Shown here piece after piece: positions 35,088-43,655 of a DNA stretch of 64,000 bases. How positions within the stretch are numbered: the stretch's first letter is position 1; the number at the start of each line of letters is the position of its first letter. The stretch is from Azomonas tarimensis (GTDB taxonomy: Bacteria > Pseudomonadota > Gammaproteobacteria > Pseudomonadales > Pseudomonadaceae). Position numbers and translations under genes: made by a program. The stretch covers positions 1-64,000 of the forward strand of contig NZ_JBHRXZ010000027.1 in assembly GCF_042648805.1 (NCBI RefSeq), in the 5' to 3' direction. The notes below the pieces were generated by a model. That model was not told the origin of the DNA. It did no database searches and saw only the letters and a list, made by a program, of their open reading frames with translations.

Positions 35088-35156
35088 GTGGTGGTTGCGC
35101 GCAAACACTGGATGAATCTCTTCAAGGCGATCGCCCGCTGGCGCTGGCGCGCCTGA
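35088..35156 (+). CDS. trpL: Candidate trpE leader peptide
   Basis: A GTG at 35088, with AAGAGA upstream, opens a 22-codon peptide VVVARKHWMNLFKAIARWRW followed by RA and TGA. A shorter reading from the ATG at 35112 gives MNLFKAIARWRWRA. Trp codons come as W-R-W right before the stop. A GC hairpin with a T-rich tail follows at 35165-35190, and trpE starts 82 bp after the stop. This is the classic layout for ribosome-mediated attenuation by charged tRNA-Trp. Confidence 0.7.
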   Translation: MVVARKHWMNLFKAIARWRWRA

Positions 35157-35164
35157 CCCGTCCT

Positions 35165-35190
35165 GCCGGTTCTCCGGCGCGTTTGCTTTC
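35165..35190 (+). terminator. Attenuator hairpin of trpE leader
   Basis: GCCGG-TTCT-CCGGC (35165-35178) followed by GCGTTTGCTTTCC. It starts 9 nt after the leader stop codon. A competing antiterminator could form with the GGCGCTGGCGCGCC stretch that encodes the Trp codons. Confidence 0.55.
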
Positions 35191-35237
35191 CGACCGTTTG
35201 ACCGAGGCGCCGAGGCGCGCCTGCCACGAGACTGATC

Positions 35238-36716
35238 ATGAACCGCGAAGAATTCCTGCGCCTGGCCGCCCAAGGCCACAACCGCATCCCGCTGCACTTC
35301 GAAACCATCGCCGATTTCGACACCCCGCTGTCGCTGTACCTGAAGCTCGCCGATGCGCCCAATTCCTACCTGCTGGAATCGGTGCAGGGCGGCGAGAAAT
35401 GGGGGCGCTACTCCATCATCGGCCTGGCCTGCCGCACCGTGCTGCGCGTCCATGGCCATCAGGTCAGCATCAAGGTCGACGAGGTGGAGACCGAGCGTCA
35501 TGAGGTGGACGACCCGCTGGCCTTCGTCGAAGAGTTCAAGGCGCGTTACCGCGTCGCGCCGGTCGGCCATCTGCCGCGCTTCAACGGCGGCCTGGTGGGC
35601 TATTTCGGCTACGACAGCGTGCGCTATGTCGAAAGCAAGCTCGCCCATTGTCCGCATCCGGACCCGCTGGGGACGCCGGACATCCTGTTGATGGTGTCCG
35701 ATGCGGTGGTGGTGTTCGACAACCTGGCGGGCAAGATGCATTGCATCCTGCTCATCGATCCGGGCGAGGACCATGCCTTCGAGAAGGGCCAGATGCGCCT
35801 GCGTGAACTGCGTGAAAAGCTGCGCCAGCCCCTGGCGCCGCGCATGGGCCTGGATCTGGACGGGGCGGTCCAGGGCGAGCCGGAGTTCACTTCCAGCTTC
35901 AGCCGCGATGACTACGAGCAGGCGGTGCTGAAGATCAAGGACTACATCCTTGCCGGCGACTGCATGCAGGTGGTGATCTCCCAGCGCATGTCGATTCCCT
36001 TCCGTGCCGCGCCCATCGACCTGTACCGGGCGCTGCGCTGCTTCAACCCGACGCCCTACATGTACTTCTTCAACTTCGGCGACTTCCATGTGGTCGGCAG
36101 CTCGCCGGAAGTGCTGGTGCGCGCCGAGGACGGCCTGGTCACGGTGCGCCCCATCGCCGGCACCCGTCCGCGCGGGGCGACCGAAGAGGCCGATCTGGCG
36201 CTGGAAGAGGACCTGCTCTCCGACGCCAAGGAGCTGGCCGAGCACCTGATGCTCATCGACCTGGGGCGCAACGACGTCGGCCGGGTGGCGACCACGGGTT
36301 CGGTGAAGGTCACCGAAAAGATGGTGATCGAGCGCTATTCCAACGTGATGCACATCGTCTCCAACGTCACCGGCGAGCTCAAGCCGGAGCTTTCCGCCAT
36401 GGACGCGCTGCGCTCGATCCTGCCGGCAGGGACCCTTTCCGGCGCGCCCAAGGTGCGGGCAATGGAAATCATCGACGAGCTGGAGCCGGTCAAGCGCGGT
36501 GTCTACGGCGGCGCGGTGGGTTACCTGGCCTGGAACGGCAACATGGATACTGCCATTGCCATACGCACCGCAGTGATCAAGGGCGGCGAGCTGCACGTGC
36601 AGGCCGGCGCCGGCATCGTGGCCGACTCGCAGCCGGCACTGGAATGGGAAGAGACCCTGAACAAGCGCCGCGCGATGTTCCGCGCGGTGAGCCTGGCGGA
36701 GCAGTCGGTCAAGTGA
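35238..36716 (+). CDS. trpE: Anthranilate synthase component I
   Basis: A 492-residue chorismate-utilising enzyme. The N-terminal part holds the Trp-feedback element LLESVQGGEKWGRYS. The C-terminal part has the catalytic blocks VRPIAGTRPRG, DLGRNDVGRVA, ERYSNVMHIVSNV and GTLSGAPKVRAMEII. It makes anthranilate from chorismate and glutamine or ammonia, with TrpG encoded elsewhere. It is preceded by a Trp-rich leader. Confidence 0.97.
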   Translation: MNREEFLRLAAQGHNRIPLHFETIADFDTPLSLYLKLADAPNSYLLESVQGGEKWGRYSIIGLACRTVLRVHGHQVSIKVDEVETERHEVDDPLAFVEEFKARYRVAPVGHLPRFNGGLVGYFGYDSVRYVESKLAHCPHPDPLGTPDILLMVSDAVVVFDNLAGKMHCILLIDPGEDHAFEKGQMRLRELREKLRQPLAPRMGLDLDGAVQGEPEFTSSFSRDDYEQAVLKIKDYILAGDCMQVVISQRMSIPFRAAPIDLYRALRCFNPTPYMYFFNFGDFHVVGSSPEVLVRAEDGLVTVRPIAGTRPRGATEEADLALEEDLLSDAKELAEHLMLIDLGRNDVGRVATTGSVKVTEKMVIERYSNVMHIVSNVTGELKPELSAMDALRSILPAGTLSGAPKVRAMEIIDELEPVKRGVYGGAVGYLAWNGNMDTAIAIRTAVIKGGELHVQAGAGIVADSQPALEWEETLNKRRAMFRAVSLAEQSVK

Positions 36717-36732
36717 CGGCAGCGCTCCCTGC

Positions 36733-37521
36733 TCAGGTGGCGCCTGCGCCCAGTTCCAGAGCGATGGCGTCAGCGGTCTTTTCCAGCTCTTCCCGATAGC
36801 GGTCCTGGGAAAAGCCGTTGTCCATCACGGCTTCGGGTCCGGACAGATTGATGGCCGCCACCACCTGCCCCAGATGATTGCGGATCGCACAGGCGATGGC
36901 AGTGGAATAGTCCGAGCGGTGCAGCACCCAGCCGCGTTCGCGGTCGTTGGCGATCAGCTGCTGCAGCTCGGGCAGCGTCTTGGGCGCGGGCGGTGGATAA
37001 TCGTCGAGCCGCGCATGCTGGTAGAGCCCGGCTAGTGCGTCCTCGCCCAGGCCGGTAAGCAGCATGCGGCCCATGGCCGTGCAATGGCAGGGCAGCCGGG
37101 TGCCGATGGGAATGTTCACCGACAGCCGCTGCGCGGCGAAGGCGCGGTAGACATAAAGGCTGTCGGTCTGCTCGCGGATGGTCAGGTGGCAGGACAGCGA
37201 GGTGCGGTCACGCAGCGCATTGAGGTGCGGCATGGCGATGTCGACGATGTCACGGCTGGCCAGATAGCTGAAGCCGTCCGCCACCACCTGGGGACCCAGT
37301 TCGTAGGTGTTGCGGGCCACCTTGCGCAGGTAGCCCATCTCGGTGAGGGTGTGGACGATGCGGTAGATCGACGACACCGTCACTCCCAGACGCTCGGCGA
37401 TGTCGTTCATGGCCAGAGTGCGCTCGCGGGCGTTGAACATCTGCACGATGGTCAGGCCCCGCTGAAGCGCCGGCACGCGGTAGTCGGTTTCCCGTTCGAT
37501 GGCTTCTTCGTGAGCGGTCAT
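36733..37521 (-). CDS. IclR-family transcriptional regulator
   Basis: A 262-residue protein. A winged HTH lies at about 25-75 (RTLAMNDIAERLGVTVSSIY then RIVHTLTEMGYL), followed by the IclR effector domain (LPCHCTAMGRMLLTGLGEDA). It starts 26 bp after soxG on the same strand and so is the last gene of the purU-folD-soxBDAG unit. It may respond to an intermediate of that pathway. It is convergent with trpE, marking the boundary of the core region. Confidence 0.88.
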   Translation of the reverse strand: MTAHEEAIERETDYRVPALQRGLTIVQMFNARERTLAMNDIAERLGVTVSSIYRIVHTLTEMGYLRKVARNTYELGPQVVADGFSYLASRDIVDIAMPHLNALRDRTSLSCHLTIREQTDSLYVYRAFAAQRLSVNIPIGTRLPCHCTAMGRMLLTGLGEDALAGLYQHARLDDYPPPAPKTLPELQQLIANDRERGWVLHRSDYSTAIACAIRNHLGQVVAAINLSGPEAVMDNGFSQDRYREELEKTADAIALELGAGAT

Positions 37522-37547
37522 GAGATCTCCTGGCTAGGGTGAGGCGT

Positions 37548-38228
37548 TTATCGAGGCGCCAGGGCGTCGATGCCCACGGGCTGGCCGCCGAACTCGCCCA
37601 TGGCGTCGAGCAGGACATCCCAGAAGTAGTCCACCGAAGCGCGGTCGCACAGAAGCTGGAAACACGGCAGCTCGGCGGGGCCGGCGTTGACGATGATCAC
37701 GTTGATCCGCGCCGCCGAGGTCTGCGCCACGCTGCCGCGCGGGAAGGCTTCGGGCCGCAGATCGACGGCGCAGAGCTTGGCCATCACCTGGCTGATCCAT
37801 TCCCCCGTCAGCATCAGCCAGGCATGGCTGTCCTGGCGCGGCAGCAGGTAGTTGGCGCTGGCGCCGAACTGCCAGCCGCGCTCCTCGCCGGCGATACGTT
37901 CGCCCCCGTCGGCCAGACTGCCAAGCAACAGGTATTCGGTCTGCGACAGACGCGCCACATGGCTGCCGTCGGCCTGGGTGAGGGCCCGGTTCGGCGCATC
38001 CGGGAGCAGGAAGCCGCGGATCTTCAGGTGCTCGGCGGCCGCTGCGCCGCGAAAGCCCACGCGCGCCAGGCAGGTCAGGTCGATCAATCCGCAGCGGCTG
38101 AGCAGGCCGCGTTCATCGGCCTCGGTATAGCCGGCGACCAGCTCGCCGCGGCCCACCGGGGCCAGGCGAGCGCCGTGGTGCCTGGGATAGAGGGGGCTAC
38201 GCTCCTGCGGTGCATTCAGGTTTTGCAT
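37548..38228 (-). CDS. soxG: Sarcosine oxidase gamma subunit-like (N-methylglutamate dehydrogenase subunit D, MgdD)
   Basis: A 226-residue SoxG-family protein, a small relative of the GcvT fold. Landmarks are RCGLIDLTCLARVGFRG, LSQTEYLLLG and AWLMLTGEWISQVMAKLCAV. In heterotetrameric sarcosine oxidase the gamma chain supports cofactor assembly. It starts 3 bp after soxA. Given glnT and glxBCD nearby, the complex probably acts on N-methylglutamate; see the matching finding. Confidence 0.88.
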   Translation of the reverse strand: MQNLNAPQERSPLYPRHHGARLAPVGRGELVAGYTEADERGLLSRCGLIDLTCLARVGFRGAAAAEHLKIRGFLLPDAPNRALTQADGSHVARLSQTEYLLLGSLADGGERIAGEERGWQFGASANYLLPRQDSHAWLMLTGEWISQVMAKLCAVDLRPEAFPRGSVAQTSAARINVIIVNAGPAELPCFQLLCDRASVDYFWDVLLDAMGEFGGQPVGIDALAPR

Positions 38229-38231
38229 GGC

Positions 38232-41129
38232 TCAGAGCTCCTGGCGCTTGTTGTCGGGATCGAAGAACGGCAGGGTCACCACCCGTGCCTGGACCTGCTT
38301 GCCGCCTTCCACGCGAATCGGAATCTGCCCGCCAGGCGTCGCCTGGTCGGCGGCGGCATAGGCCAGGCCGATGATGCAGTCGAGCGTCTCCGAGTACTCA
38401 CAGGAAGTGACGTTGCCGCTGATGTCCGCGCCCTTGAGCACGAGGTGCCCCTCGAGCGGCTTGGGCGAATCCTTCGGCAGGGTGAAGCCCACCAGCTTGC
38501 GCCGTAGCGGCTGCTGCTCGAGGATCTCCACCGAGCGCTTGCCGACGAAGAACGGCTTCTTGCGGCCGATGGCCCAGCCCATGTCGATCTCGGCCGGGGT
38601 GGTCATGCCGTCGGTGTCCTGGCTGATGATCACGTGGCCTTTTTCCAGACGCAGCAGGCGCTGGGTCTCGACGCCAAAGGGGCGGATGTCGAACTCGGCC
38701 CCGGCTTGCATCAGTGCATCCCAGAGCGCTTCGCCGAAGCGTGCGGGGACGTGGATCTCGTAGCCCAGTTCGCCGACGAAGCCCACCCTGAGCAGCCGCG
38801 CCGGGATACCCGCCACGCTGCCGGTACGCACGCCCAGGTAGGGGAAGGCCTCGGCGGACAGGTCGAGGTCGCTGCAGACTTTCGCCAGCACCTTGCGCGC
38901 ATCCGGCCCCGCCAGGTTGACCGCGGCCATGGCGGCGGTAACGTTGGTGATGTCCACGTCCAGCCGCCATTGGGCGTTCCACTTGAGCATCTGCGTGTAG
39001 ATGCGGTCCACCCCGCTGGTGGTGGCGGAGACGTAGAAGTGGTTATCGGCGAAGCGCGCACAGACACCGTCATCGATCACCACGCCCTGCTCGTTGGTCA
39101 TCAGCGCGTAGCGCGAGCGGCCCACCGGCTGCTTGAGAAAACCGAAGGTGTATATGCGGTTGAGCAGTTCGGCGGCGTCGGGGCCGCGCACGTCCAGCCC
39201 GCCCAAGGTCGAGACGTCGATCAGGCCGACCTTGCTGCGCACGTGCCGGGCCTCGGCCTGCATGCAGGCGTCGCGCTGGTCGGCCGCGCCATAGTAGGCC
39301 GGACGCTGCCAGATGCCAGCCGGCATCATCTTCGCGCCGGCGTCCAGGTGGCGCTGGTGCATGGGCGTCTGGCGATGCGGGTCGAAGCCGCGGCCGGCGA
39401 TGTGGGCGAGCTTTTCCGGGGCGAACGGCGGCCGTGCGGTGGTGACCCCGGTCTCGCTGACGCTGCGGTTGGTGGCATCGGCCACCAGGCGCGCGGTGGG
39501 CAGCGCCGAGTGGCGGCCCTGGGACGGGCCCATGCCGACGGTGGAGAAGCGCTTGACCAACTGCACGTCGCGGTAGCCGTGGCGGGTGGCGTTGACGATA
39601 TCGCGGATCTGCAGGTCCTCGTCGAAGTCGACGAATTCCTTGCCTTCAGGATGCGGAAAGATCGGCCAGGGGTAGTTCGGCGAAGGCTCTTCCAGCATCC
39701 GGCCCTCGACTGCCGGTGCTTCCAGGCCGATCGCGGCCACGGCCTGGACAGCCACCTGGCGGGCCTCCAGCAACAGGTTGTCGAGCCGGTTGTGGCCGTT
39801 CACCGAACCGGCGACGCGCAGCCCGGGCGGCAGTCCGCTGAGGTTGAAGGCCGCCTGCTCGTCGTTGTAGCTCAGCTTGCCGCCGGCCTGGCAGAGAAGC
39901 TGGTACACCGGCATGTAGCCGCCCGACATGCACAGCAGGTCGCAATCGATGCGCAGGCCCTTGTCGGCGACCTGGCCCTTGCCGACGATGCGCCGCACAT
40001 CCACACCGCTGAGGTGGCGCAGGCCCTTCTCCGGCAAGGCTTCGTAGACGGTGCTGCCGGAATGGCAGGGGATGCCCGAGCTCTGCAGGGCGGTCAGCAG
40101 AGCGGCGTCGGCCCGCCCGGCGCGCAGGTCGACCAGCCCGGCGACTTCCACGCCCTGTTCGTGCAGGTCGAGCGCAGCGAGGTAGCCATCGTCGTTGCCG
40201 GTAAGGACCACCGCGCGCTTGCCCGGCCTGACCGCGTAGAGCCGCATCAGGCGCTGGGCGGCGCTGGTCAGCATCACGCCGGGCAGGTCGTTGTTGCGAA
40301 ACACCACCGGCTGGTCGAAGGCGCCAGCGGCGACGATGCACTGCCTGGCGCGCACCTTGTACAGGCGCTCGCCCTGGATCACCGGCAGGTAGTGGTCGGC
40401 GAACCAGGCGTTGCACACCGCCTCGGTGAGGATCTGGATGTTGGCGTGGCTTTCCACCGCGGCCACCAGTCGCCGGCGCAGGCCGTCGCCGCGTTCACCC
40501 GCGATGTCGAAGCGTGCCCAGGCCAGCGAACCGCCAAGGATCGGCTGCTGTTCGATGAGCAGCACCTTGGCGCCGGCGTCCGCCGCGGTCAGCGCCGCCT
40601 GCAGGCCGGCAGGGCCGGCGCCGATGACCGCCAGGTCGGGAAACAGGAAGGCCTTGTCGTAGTACTCGGGCTTGAAATCGAGGTCCAGCACGCCGAGCCC
40701 CGCCTTCTTGCGGATCAGCGGCTCCCAGAGCTTCCAGGCGCCCTTGGGCTTGTAGAAGGCGCGGTAGTAGAAACCCACCGGCATGAACCGGGAAAACTTG
40801 CCGAGGTAGGCGTCGCGATCGTTTTCCAGCGAACCGGAGACATTCTGCGCGGCGACCTCCAGGCTGCCCGTCAGGGGCTCGGCATCGGCCAGCACGTTGG
40901 GTTCCCGCGGCAGCTGCACCAGGGTGTTGGCGTCCTGTCCGGCCATGCTCAGCGGGCCGCGTGGGCGGTGGTACTTGAACGAGCGCGACATCAGCCACTG
41001 GCCGTTGGCGAGCAGGGCGCTGGCGATGCTGTCGCCTTCGAAACCTTCGAAGCCTTTACCCTCGAAGCTGAAGCGGACGGCCTTGCTGCGGTCGATCAGC
41101 AGGCCCATGGGGGCGGGCAGACGGTTCAT
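38232..41129 (-). CDS. soxA: Sarcosine oxidase alpha subunit-like (N-methylglutamate dehydrogenase subunit C, MgdC)
   Basis: A 965-residue SoxA-type protein. The N-terminal ferredoxin-like domain (VRFSFEGKGFEGFEGDSIAS) lacks cluster cysteines, as in SoxA. A Rossmann NAD+ site follows at about 170 (DLAVIGAGPAGLQAALTAAD), with RAVVLTGNDDGYLAALDLHE as the second nucleotide domain. The C-terminal 370 residues are GcvT-like and bind tetrahydrofolate (LAGPDARKVLAKVCSD, GELGYEIHVPARFGEAL). The C1 group removed from the substrate is passed to folate. The start overlaps the soxD stop (ATGA). Confidence 0.93.
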   Translation of the reverse strand: MNRLPAPMGLLIDRSKAVRFSFEGKGFEGFEGDSIASALLANGQWLMSRSFKYHRPRGPLSMAGQDANTLVQLPREPNVLADAEPLTGSLEVAAQNVSGSLENDRDAYLGKFSRFMPVGFYYRAFYKPKGAWKLWEPLIRKKAGLGVLDLDFKPEYYDKAFLFPDLAVIGAGPAGLQAALTAADAGAKVLLIEQQPILGGSLAWARFDIAGERGDGLRRRLVAAVESHANIQILTEAVCNAWFADHYLPVIQGERLYKVRARQCIVAAGAFDQPVVFRNNDLPGVMLTSAAQRLMRLYAVRPGKRAVVLTGNDDGYLAALDLHEQGVEVAGLVDLRAGRADAALLTALQSSGIPCHSGSTVYEALPEKGLRHLSGVDVRRIVGKGQVADKGLRIDCDLLCMSGGYMPVYQLLCQAGGKLSYNDEQAAFNLSGLPPGLRVAGSVNGHNRLDNLLLEARQVAVQAVAAIGLEAPAVEGRMLEEPSPNYPWPIFPHPEGKEFVDFDEDLQIRDIVNATRHGYRDVQLVKRFSTVGMGPSQGRHSALPTARLVADATNRSVSETGVTTARPPFAPEKLAHIAGRGFDPHRQTPMHQRHLDAGAKMMPAGIWQRPAYYGAADQRDACMQAEARHVRSKVGLIDVSTLGGLDVRGPDAAELLNRIYTFGFLKQPVGRSRYALMTNEQGVVIDDGVCARFADNHFYVSATTSGVDRIYTQMLKWNAQWRLDVDITNVTAAMAAVNLAGPDARKVLAKVCSDLDLSAEAFPYLGVRTGSVAGIPARLLRVGFVGELGYEIHVPARFGEALWDALMQAGAEFDIRPFGVETQRLLRLEKGHVIISQDTDGMTTPAEIDMGWAIGRKKPFFVGKRSVEILEQQPLRRKLVGFTLPKDSPKPLEGHLVLKGADISGNVTSCEYSETLDCIIGLAYAAADQATPGGQIPIRVEGGKQVQARVVTLPFFDPDNKRQEL

Positions 41130-41428
41130 CCTGCTGACTCCTCGCTGGGCATGCTGAACTCGACCCGTTCACTGAAGACTTCCTTCGGGTCGAAGGTGCG
41201 AAGGATCTCGTCGGTCACCGTATGACGCTCGGCGAGAAACCAGTAGCTGGAGGCGTTGTGCATCCACCACTCGGTGACCACCCCGGCGCGGTTGTCGGCG
41301 TTGAAGACATAATCGGCCCACTCGGCATCGCTGCAGCTGTTGGGGTCAGGCATGTGCTTGAACTCGCCGCCATAGGTGAATTCGCTGATGTTGCGTGGCC
41401 CGTTGAGCGGGCAGGGCATGATCTTCAT
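41126..41428 (-). CDS. soxD: Sarcosine oxidase delta subunit-like (N-methylglutamate dehydrogenase subunit B, MgdB)
   Basis: A 100-residue SoxD-family protein with GPRNISEFTYGGE, AEWADYVFNADN and EWWMHNASSYWFLAERHTVT. The classic delta subunit binds zinc with C6, C9, a His near 59 and C63. Here C6 is kept (MPCPLN), position 9 is Asn, and no Cys follows the His, so the zinc site appears lost. This marks a separate subfamily from glycine-betaine type SoxD. It lies between soxB and soxA and is coupled to soxA. Confidence 0.88.
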   Translation of the reverse strand: MKIMPCPLNGPRNISEFTYGGEFKHMPDPNSCSDAEWADYVFNADNRAGVVTEWWMHNASSYWFLAERHTVTDEILRTFDPKEVFSERVEFSMPSEESAG

Positions 41429-41520
41429 GGGGTCGCCTCAGTTGTTACGGGCATCTATCGCGTTGCAGGAGCGAGCGCGCTTCTACGGAATACGTGGGCT
41501 TTGGGTCGCTTGGCCATGGC

Positions 41521-42762
41521 TCAGTGGCTCGCTGCGGTCGCGCCCATCTCGTTCACCTGTCGGAAAGTGGAGAAGCGGGCCAGGCTGAATGGCGCGATGA
41601 GGTCCGGCACCACGCCGCCGCTGGCGACGAGCTGGGCCATGGTCTTGCCGCAAATGGGCGTGGATTTGAAGCCCCAGGTGCCCCAGCCGGCGTCCAGGTA
41701 ATAATTGTCCACCGGCGAAAGGCCCATGATCGGGCTGTAGTCCGGGGTTATGTCGGTGATGCCGGCCCACTGGCGCATCAGCTTGGCGTTGGCCAGGAAG
41801 GGGAACATCTCGATGGCGTGGGCCAGCAGGCCTTCCTTGAGTTCCAGGGTCGAACGGGTGTTGTACAGCGGGTAGGGGTCCGAGCCGCCGCCGATCACCA
41901 CCTCGCCGCGACCGGTCTGCTGCACGTAGCAGTGCAGCGCGGACGAACTCACCAGGGGGTCGAGGAAGGGTTTGAACGGCTGGGTCACCATGGCCTGCAG
42001 CGGGTAACTGTGGATAGGTGCGCGGATCCCGGCCTTTCGCATCAACAGCGAACTGTGACCGGCGATGGCCTGCACCGCGCAGCCGCATTTCACCGTGCCG
42101 CGATTGGTCTTGACCGCGACGATGCGGTTGTTCTCGATCACCAGGTCCTGCACTTCGGTGAGCTGGTGGATCTCCACGCCGCGCTTGGCCGCTTCCTTGG
42201 CATAGCCCCAGGCCACCGCGTCGTGGCGGGCGGTGGCACCGTCGATGTGCCAGAGCCCGGCGAGCACCGGCAGGTGGCCGGGGTCCAGGTTGAGGGTCGG
42301 CACCAGTTCGCGGATCTGCTGACGGTCGATCATCTCGGTGCGGCCACCGAAGTGCTTGTTCACCTCGGCGCGCTGGCGAAAGGCGCGTACCGTCGCGTCC
42401 GTGTGGGCCAGGGTCAGCTGGCCGCGCTCGGAGTACATGATGTTGAAGTCGAACTCATTGGAGAGTCCCTTGAACATCTTCACCGACTCGGCATAGAAGC
42501 GTACGCCTTCGCTGGTCAGGTAGTTCGAGCGGATCACCGCCGTATTGCGCGCCGTATTGCCGCCGCCCAGGTAGGCCTTTTCCAGCACCGCGACCTTGGT
42601 CACGCCATGGTACCTGGCCAGGTAGTAGGCAGTGGCCAGCCCGTGGCCACCACCGCCGATGATCACCACGTCATAGGACGGCTTGAGCTCGGTCGGTGGC
42701 GGCAGGTCGACCTCCTCCGGGTAGTCCGAGGAAAAGCCGTACTTCAGCAGGTTGAAGGGCAT
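41521..42762 (-). CDS. soxB: Sarcosine oxidase beta subunit-like (N-methylglutamate dehydrogenase subunit A, MgdA)
   Basis: A 413-residue FAD-dependent oxidoreductase of the DAO family, starting MPFNLLKYGFSSDYPEEVDL. The dinucleotide motif IIGGGGHGLATAYYLA lies at about 32-47. The His in TARHDAVAWG is the residue that carries covalent FMN in SoxB. It oxidises the N-methyl amine at the catalytic core of the complex. Its start overlaps the end of folD by 19 bp. The N-terminal region upstream of 42762 in this frame is antisense-like and not part of the protein. Confidence 0.92.
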   Translation of the reverse strand: MPFNLLKYGFSSDYPEEVDLPPPTELKPSYDVVIIGGGGHGLATAYYLARYHGVTKVAVLEKAYLGGGNTARNTAVIRSNYLTSEGVRFYAESVKMFKGLSNEFDFNIMYSERGQLTLAHTDATVRAFRQRAEVNKHFGGRTEMIDRQQIRELVPTLNLDPGHLPVLAGLWHIDGATARHDAVAWGYAKEAAKRGVEIHQLTEVQDLVIENNRIVAVKTNRGTVKCGCAVQAIAGHSSLLMRKAGIRAPIHSYPLQAMVTQPFKPFLDPLVSSSALHCYVQQTGRGEVVIGGGSDPYPLYNTRSTLELKEGLLAHAIEMFPFLANAKLMRQWAGITDITPDYSPIMGLSPVDNYYLDAGWGTWGFKSTPICGKTMAQLVASGGVVPDLIAPFSLARFSTFRQVNEMGATAASH

Positions 42763-43655
42763 ACAGCCTCCGGTGCCGCGGCGTGTTGCAGGCGCGCCGC
42801 GATCAGGGTGTTCTTCATCAGGTAGGCGATGGTCATCGGGCCGACCCCGCCCGGCACCGGGGTGATTGCCGAGGCCAGCGCCGACGCGCTGGCAAAGTCC
42901 ACATCGCCCACCAGCCGCGAACGGCCGTCTTCCTCGATGCGGTTGATGCCCACGTCGATCACCACGGCGCCGGGCTTCAGCCAGCCGGCGTCGATCATCC
43001 GCGGGCGCCCCACCGCCGCGACCACGATGTCGGCCTGACGACACAGCGCGGCTGCGTCACGGCTGCGCGAATGCAGCACGGTCACCGAACAGTTGGCCTG
43101 CAGCAGCAGCGCAGCCATGGGCTTGCCGACGATGTTCGAGCGCCCTACCACCACCGCATGCAGGCCGGACAGGTCGCCGAGGCTGTCCTGCAGCAGGCGC
43201 AGGCAACCGGTTGGGGTGCAGGGCGTGAGCACCTCGCGGCCCTGGCTCAGGCCGCCGACGTTTTCGCTGTGGAAACCGTCGACATCCTTGCGCGGGTCGA
43301 TGGCCTCGAGTACGGCGTTTTCGTCGATGTGCCGGGGCAGGGGCAGCTGCACCAGGATGCCGTGGACGTCGCGGTCGGCATTCAACCGCTCGATCAGTTC
43401 CAGTAGCTCGTCGGCCGATACATCGGCGCCCAGGCGGTACTCCAGCGAGCGGATGCCCACTTCGCCGGCGCGCAGCACCTTGTTGCGCACGTAGACATGG
43501 CTGGCCGGGTCGTCGCCCACCAGCACCACGGCCAGGGTCGGCTCGATGCCTTCGGCCTCGAGGGCGTCGACGTCCCCGCGGACCTCGGCGAGCACCGTGG
43601 CGGCGGCGGCCTTGCCGTCGATGAGGCGTGCCGTGCTCATGCTCGCGGCGCTCAT
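42744..43655 (-). CDS. folD: Methylene-tetrahydrofolate dehydrogenase/cyclohydrolase
   Basis: A 303-residue FolD. It contains VGDDPASHVYVRNKVL with the catalytic Lys, QLPLPRHIDENAVLEAIDP, VVGRSNIVGKPMAALLL and TPVPGGVGPMTIAYLMKNT. It turns 5,10-methylene- into 10-formyl-tetrahydrofolate. Set between purU and the sox genes with overlaps on both sides, this is a pathway-dedicated copy, distinct from the housekeeping folD expected elsewhere. The ATG at 43655 overlaps the purU stop; an ATG 5 codons on is the alternative. Confidence 0.94.
   Translation of the reverse strand: MSAASMSTARLIDGKAAAATVLAEVRGDVDALEAEGIEPTLAVVLVGDDPASHVYVRNKVLRAGEVGIRSLEYRLGADVSADELLELIERLNADRDVHGILVQLPLPRHIDENAVLEAIDPRKDVDGFHSENVGGLSQGREVLTPCTPTGCLRLLQDSLGDLSGLHAVVVGRSNIVGKPMAALLLQANCSVTVLHSRSRDAAALCRQADIVVAAVGRPRMIDAGWLKPGAVVIDVGINRIEEDGRSRLVGDVDFASASALASAITPVPGGVGPMTIAYLMKNTLIAARLQHAAAPEAVCPSTC

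Noticed and set aside
38634..41225. Very long open frame on the plus strand over soxA
   Set aside because: It is antisense to a clear soxA/soxD and has the His/Gln/Arg-rich composition of reverse frames in GC-rich genes.
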